Assembly: GCA_003586115.2 (NCBI GenBank) | Contig: QVOM02000072.1 | Span: 3,314,361-3,378,360 of the forward strand | Direction of reading: 5' to 3' | DNA length: 64,000 nucleotides | DNA from: Salvator merianae | Taxonomy: Eukaryota > Chordata > Lepidosauria > Squamata > Teiidae | Notes under the pieces: generated by a model | The model's database searches: none | Told to the model about the DNA's origin: nothing | What the model saw: only the letters and a program-made list of their open reading frames with translations | Shown here: piece after piece, positions 60,327 to 64,000 of the stretch | How positions within the stretch are numbered: position 1 is the stretch's first letter | How the letters are laid out: every line of letters starts with the position of its first letter | Program-made: the position numbers and the translations under genes

Positions 60327-60545
60327 TCATTCTGTTGCTTTGGGGAGCCAGTAGCAGATGCACCATAGCTGTAATAGTCATAGCCTCTGTCCTGAACCTT
60401 AGGATGGTACAACACACTGACCCTGGTGATGACAGGATGTTCGTGCTTGCTTTCCATAAACAGCTGACGACTTATGGCATCTTCTCTGTTTATTATATCT
60501 TGTTTTATTTGCATCGATGGAAAAGTAATGCTGGTTTGTCTTTGC
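60327..60545 (-). CDS. LMNTD2: LMNTD2-like exon (most upstream recognised)
   Basis: 219-bp internal exon. A pyrimidine-rich acceptor ending TTTGTAG lies just above 60545, and a GTAAGT donor covers 60326-60321. It begins with the last base of a codon and ends with two bases (GA) of a Glu codon completed by the next exon. It encodes about 73 residues, polar and Tyr/Gln-rich, including RGYDYYSYGASATGSPKQQN at the end. No known domain is visible; the N-terminal region of LMNTD2 is expected to be poorly conserved. The upstream exon that should supply two bases was not found in 60546-64000. Confidence 0.78.
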
Positions 60546-61094
60546 CTACAAAGAACAGAGAGCCATGCAGTAAGGCTTATCTGTGAATTAATCTGCCCCT
60601 TTTCCGTTCCGATAGCAGGATCCTGATGGTGCAAAAAAGTCACTGTAGAAAAGCTCAAGGAGGGCGGTGACCACGCGTCCCCACACCCAACATCCCATTG
60701 CAGTGCGGCTGCAAACACTGTTAGAGGCATCTTTCATGCACTGTGTGAAAAATGACTCTGAGGGAGCTTGCTGCTTTTCTCTGTCCTCGCTGCCACTGTG
60801 CAGGTGGATGGCAGTGGCTAATAGGACCTACCTGGGATATGCATTGCCCAGCTGTATTTCTGGAAGAGCAGAAAATAGCCAGCTTCCAGGGCCACTGCCT
60901 GTGTGTTCAAAACTAAGGTGGGCAGAAACTTCAAAATCGGGCCAGGCAGAACCTTCAAAGTTAGCATGGGCGAAAAGGGGGCATGTCAACAGCACACCTC
61001 CTGCCACCAGGGCAAGAGCAAGAAATCCAACCCATCAGGATCACTCGTTTGCTGGCTTGTGGATCTTGCCTGTGTGTCATCATTTAGGTCCCCT

Positions 61095-61240
61095 TAGCTG
61101 ATCTTTGAACTCAAAACTGAGCAGGGTCTGGTCTACCCAGTATCTGAATAGGAGGCTATCTGCAAACACATCCTGGAAGAACGCAATGGCAAACCACGAG
61201 AAAAATCTGTTAATGCCGTCACGAGAAGTTGCACGCGACA
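61095..61240 (+). mobile_element. 5S-rRNA-derived SINE fragment
   Basis: CTGATCTTTGAACTCAAAAC, TGAGCAGGGTCTGGTCTACC, AGTATCTGAATAGGAGGCTA follows the 5S rRNA internal-promoter region (GAAGCTAAGCAGGGTCGGGC...TACTTGGATGGGAGAC), then the SINE body GCAATGGCAAACCAC. 5S-derived SINEs are known in squamates. It is too decayed and too short to be a 5S gene. Confidence 0.75.
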
Positions 61241-61420
61241 TGTTGCACCTTCACTTTTTTAGTTTTCTAATCCTATACACTGTGAATCCCAGTCCAAGAA
61301 GCTTTGTACATATCACCTAATCTGGAACCATCACCAAATGTTCACTCACCTCAATAGACAGCCTCAGTCAAAAGTAGCATTTTGATCAGCGTATATGTAA
61401 GGCGTTTGGTTTTCGAAATA

Positions 61421-61645
61421 AGGCTGCGTTCACATGTAACAAAAAAAAAAACGGCTCAAAAGCGCCTTGGAGACAATAGTATGTGGCTGTCATGTTCTCA
61501 TCCCACCTCTAATCCAACCTTTTGAGCCTAGAATGTTCAGAAGCAGAGAAGAGGCTTGCAAACAATCCCACTGCAAACCATCTCTAAGCTGCTTCAGAGG
61601 TTATTATTATTTTTTTTTTTTAAAGGATCATATGTGAACACTGTT
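61421..61645. mobile_element. MITE, second copy of nested family 2
   Basis: The left end GGCTGCGTTCACATGTAAC plus A-run pairs with the right end T-run plus ATCATATGTGAACACTG. The interior (CCTCTAATCCAACC, AACAATCCCACTGC) matches the reverse of 29951-30175. Confidence 0.7.
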
Positions 61646-62466
61646 GCACCTTCTTGCTTAAAACATTTTGTGTGTGACATGCTCCTCATTCTTCAGAGTG
61701 TCCTTCCTTTAGCATGCCTTGCTGGCATTCACCTACTTCAGGATAATCTTCCTAACAGCAAGTTACAATTTTTAAACATGATTTCATACAAATGGCAGTG
61801 AGAGAAATGTGAGATGGCAGATTGAGAGTAATGACATTACTGCCAGGTTTGAAGCCGTGCAGACCTAGCCGTCTTAGTCCTCAACAACATACCTTACTGG
61901 CTTAAATACCCTCAGGCAGTTATATATCTGCAACCCCATGTGAGATAGTCTCCACCACTTCATCCTCAAAAGCACAGTTCAGATCTTTTATCCTTTTAAA
62001 ATAAGTAGATAATAGAGAGAATGCAGTCCTGAGCAATGAGGAAGAGCCTAATTCCCAGCAACTAGAAATTGATCGATGTGCCATGGTGTCCTGAAGAGTT
62101 TCAATGAGACTCTTACCTCTGCTTTATACATTTGTTTTTTAAAACCTTATAAGCCTCCTATAGCTGCATTTCATGTCTTAAAGGGGATGATAAATAAACT
62201 TGTGCAACAGAGTATTTGAGAATGGGTGTAAAATGGGACCACCCCCAAAAGAGCTAAAGTAATGGTGCCAGAGGACAGAAAGAAAAGGATATCTGATCCA
62301 TATTTGGCTCATATCACCATACCTGCCTGGCTCCCATCACTGACTGCTATGTAGACCACAGCATATTGCTCCAAAGGAAACATGGACCTAGGCAGAAGAA
62401 ATGGTTCTACTCTTTGATCTAGACAGCATTTATACAAATGACCCAGAACAAAAGATGCTGTTTCTG

Positions 62467-62580
62467 GCAAAATTCAAAGACGTAGCCATGTTAGTCTGGA
62501 TCAGTATAGCACAGCTGTCCAGTAGATGCATCTGATGAAGTAGGCTTAGTCAATGAAAGCACATGTTTCTGGCAAAGTAT
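62467..62580. repeat. Fragment of the 29418-type repeat
   Basis: TTCAAAGACGTAGCCATGTT followed by AGTCTGGATCAGTATAGC and CATCTGATGAAGTAGGCTTA matches 29418-29460 joined to 29935-29950. It shows the sequence without the nested MITEs. Confidence 0.72.
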
Positions 62581-62848
62581 TTGGAGGGATAATTCAGGGA
62601 AGACCACATCTGGAGGCCATGGGCCTGTTCACACCCGGACACTCACTAGCACAGTGCATCCACATTTTGTGGAGACCCTAGCAATCAGGAACATCTGCTC
62701 CAAGGGCTTTTCCTGCTCAGAATTTTCTTTTGGTTGTCTACGCATCCAGGCATACATTTTATTTCTACAGGCTCAGTCTGCATTTGCAGTCAGAAAAAAC
62801 GGGAGGCAAGGGGGCAAGTGAACGCTGTCACCACAACATAGCTCATCT

Positions 62849-62915
62849 AGCCGCCCCGAGTCTTCGGAGAGGGGCGGCATACAAATCCAATTAATAAGTA
62901 AATAATAAATAAATG
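62849..62915 (+). repeat. Retroposon 3' tail with hairpin
   Basis: GCCGCCCCGAGTCTTCGGAG followed by AGGGGCGGCATACAAATC and AATAAATAA is the common squamate SINE/LINE 3' tail. The stem GCCGCCCC/GGGGCGGC is perfect. The upstream part of the element is not recognised. Confidence 0.8.
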
Positions 62916-64000
62916 CTCCCTGCCCTCTTGTATTTACCAGGGCATTCCCAACTGTGATTTTCATCCAACCTTTCCCTTTGCACAGCAGAATTTTATTATT
63001 TTTTTTAAAAGAAAGTCCAGTTATACAAAGGTCCCATTTATCCAGGTATCCGAGTTTTTCTAAGTAAAGAAGGCCAGAAACACTGATAATTGCTGGATGC
63101 AAAGTACCTACAATGTTTCTAGACCTTCCTTATAGGATTACTATGGCTCCACATTTTTCTTCTTGTCTTCCTGCCGTACTAAGCCTGTAAAGAAGAGTTA
63201 GAAACATTGTAACTAGTTTGCACAGAGCCGCCAGTAAATTATTCAGGTGTCCTTTTTTATTAAGAGACAAAAGGGGAAAAACAGTAAGGTGAGCGTTTGA
63301 TTTTATTCCGAGAACTCTGTTTTCACTTTCTCTGCTTGCCATTGCTTCAGATTTTATTTTGTAAATTAATAGATATGGGTTCGTGAATCCATTTCACTTG
63401 AGGTTCCCCCTCCATACCACCTAATAAGCAAGAATCTGATTTAAGAGAGAAAAAATAAAAAAATGCCACCATGCTAGGGGGGAAGGACTGAGCACACTGA
63501 TTGGTGGGGAAGGGGCAATTGGTCAGCCAGTCACAGGGGACCAAGCCCACAGCATCATCAGTCAGTCACACACCTGCAGCCAGCACTCAAGGAACACCTA
63601 CACTTTCACAAGCCACTGGCTGGATTGTAAACAGTCATTGTCCACATTTTATGTGGGTTTCCCTTGAAAATGAGGACAGGGAAAATAATAATGAGGAAAT
63701 ATCTCACTTTTTTAAAAAAAATGAATTAAAATCTAGTCTGTGTTGTCAGTGTTGTCAGCCATTTCACAGTTGGGTGGATGATTGAAAATAACTCAAGAAA
63801 CTTCCCAGTATTATCTACAGAACGGTATTTGTGCTCTACCAATTGGATACTGGTGAGCATCCCAGTTCTCACATTTAATGGTGTGTAGAGGGGACAGTAC
63901 TAATGTAAATGATGTAAAGGCATCCTTTTCCAACCTTTTCTGATATTCAGGAACTCCACAGCACTGTGAAGAGATTTAGCATTTTCCCTCCCATACAGAA

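Larger units (their letters stand above)
1942..60545 (-). other. LMNTD2: LMNTD2-like gene, 8 internal exons (partial gene span)
   Basis: Seen: eight minus-strand open segments bounded by AG acceptors and GT donors. Joined in order they keep phase at every junction and give 392 codons without a stop. Residues about 1-75 are polar, about 85-220 are helical with heptad-like L/I/V spacing, 218-288 form a charged linker, and about 290-392 match a lamin tail domain (LTD), ending in the lamin-type VWAPGA strand. Family knowledge: LTDs are Ig-like folds in nuclear lamins, LMNTD1 and LMNTD2; the molecular role of LMNTD2 is poorly defined. The long coiled-coil stretch before a late LTD, and local motifs such as RDLEIKGLKR and YRFPNDTILPAQHHITVW, point to LMNTD2. 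LMNTD1 is the alternative because its LTD comes early. A lamin is unlikely because there is no continuous lamin rod. The 5' exon(s), promoter, last LTD exon and poly(A) site are not seen. Introns are very large (3.6-12 kb). Confidence 0.75.
60546..64000. other. Upstream intron or 5' flank
   Basis: No upstream exon, promoter or CpG island is recognised. Contents: a 5S-derived SINE (61095-61240), a MITE (61421-61645), a fragment of the 29418 repeat (62467-62580), a CACTAG-family start (62625-62700) and a retroposon tail hairpin (62849-62915). 60560-61080, 61660-62460 and 62930-64000 show nothing I recognise. Confidence 0.7.

Noticed and set aside
61342..61420. Strong minus-strand donor GAG/GTGAGT at about 61349, as a possible upstream exon
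   Set aside because: In the phase required by the next exon a stop occurs about 15 bases upstream with no acceptor in between.
62112..62175. Minus-strand GAG/GTAAGAG donor with a short open segment
   Set aside because: Phase could fit, but the acceptor lacks a pyrimidine tract and the segment is only about 40 bases, so support is too weak.
63130..63342. Minus-strand open frame beginning MASRESENRV, as a first exon
   Set aside because: No donor in the needed phase, no promoter features, and it runs into intron-like AT-rich sequence.
1..64000. A bacterial-type defence, secretion or biosynthetic system
   Set aside because: The sequence is a vertebrate gene interior with interrupted exons and retrotransposons. 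No clustered prokaryotic genes or ribosome binding sites are present.

Overview
The window is vertebrate nuclear DNA, most likely from a squamate reptile (lizard or snake). There is no operon-like layout. Coding sequence is confined to short exons with GT-AG borders, scattered through long, repeat-filled introns. The repeats are the sauropsid/squamate mix: CR1, L2-type and L1 LINE remnants, tRNA-derived SINEs whose shared tail resembles Sauria-type elements, a 5S-rRNA-derived SINE, and many small inverted-repeat DNA transposons (MITEs). The species cannot be resolved from the sequence alone.

One host gene explains all the coding signal I can support. It lies on the minus strand as eight exons (transcription order: 60545-60327, 53552-53367, 41747-41666, 35161-35000, 22896-22798, 15792-15680, 5840-5645, 2058-1942). 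All have consensus splice sites and all seven junctions keep reading phase, giving 392 uninterrupted codons. The protein starts with a polar segment, passes through an alpha-helical coiled-coil region, and ends in most of a lamin tail domain (LTD). Coiled coil followed by LTD, with about 290 residues before the LTD, fits LMNTD2 (lamin tail domain-containing protein 2) better than LMNTD1. Both ends are missing: the first exon(s) and promoter lie beyond the recognised part, and the last LTD strand and C-terminus lie beyond base 1.

Layout by intron. 1-1941: downstream intron with an AT-rich repeat. 2059-5644: L1 ORF1 remnant and a clear MITE. 5841-15679: three copies of one MITE family, a SINE and a Tigger-like element. 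15793-22797: CR1 3' end and a G-rich element. 22897-34999: a near-perfect inverted repeat and a nest of MITEs. 35162-41665: a 31-bp tandem array, an L2-type LINE and a GC-rich minisatellite. 41748-53366: L2-type fragment, a long antisense L1 with a CR1 inside it, and a 1.2-kb TTA-flanked transposon. 53553-60326: L2-type RT, a second LINE split by a SINE, and an inverted pair of one repeat family. 60546-64000: 5S-derived SINE and MITEs.

I see no bacterial-type system, CRISPR array, intact mobile-element gene, functional tRNA or rRNA. The points most worth following are the expanded LMNTD2-like locus, the PIF/Harbinger-like MITE families with TAA/TTA flanks, the 36-bp perfect inverted repeat at 27885-28046, and the nested insertions that give relative ages.
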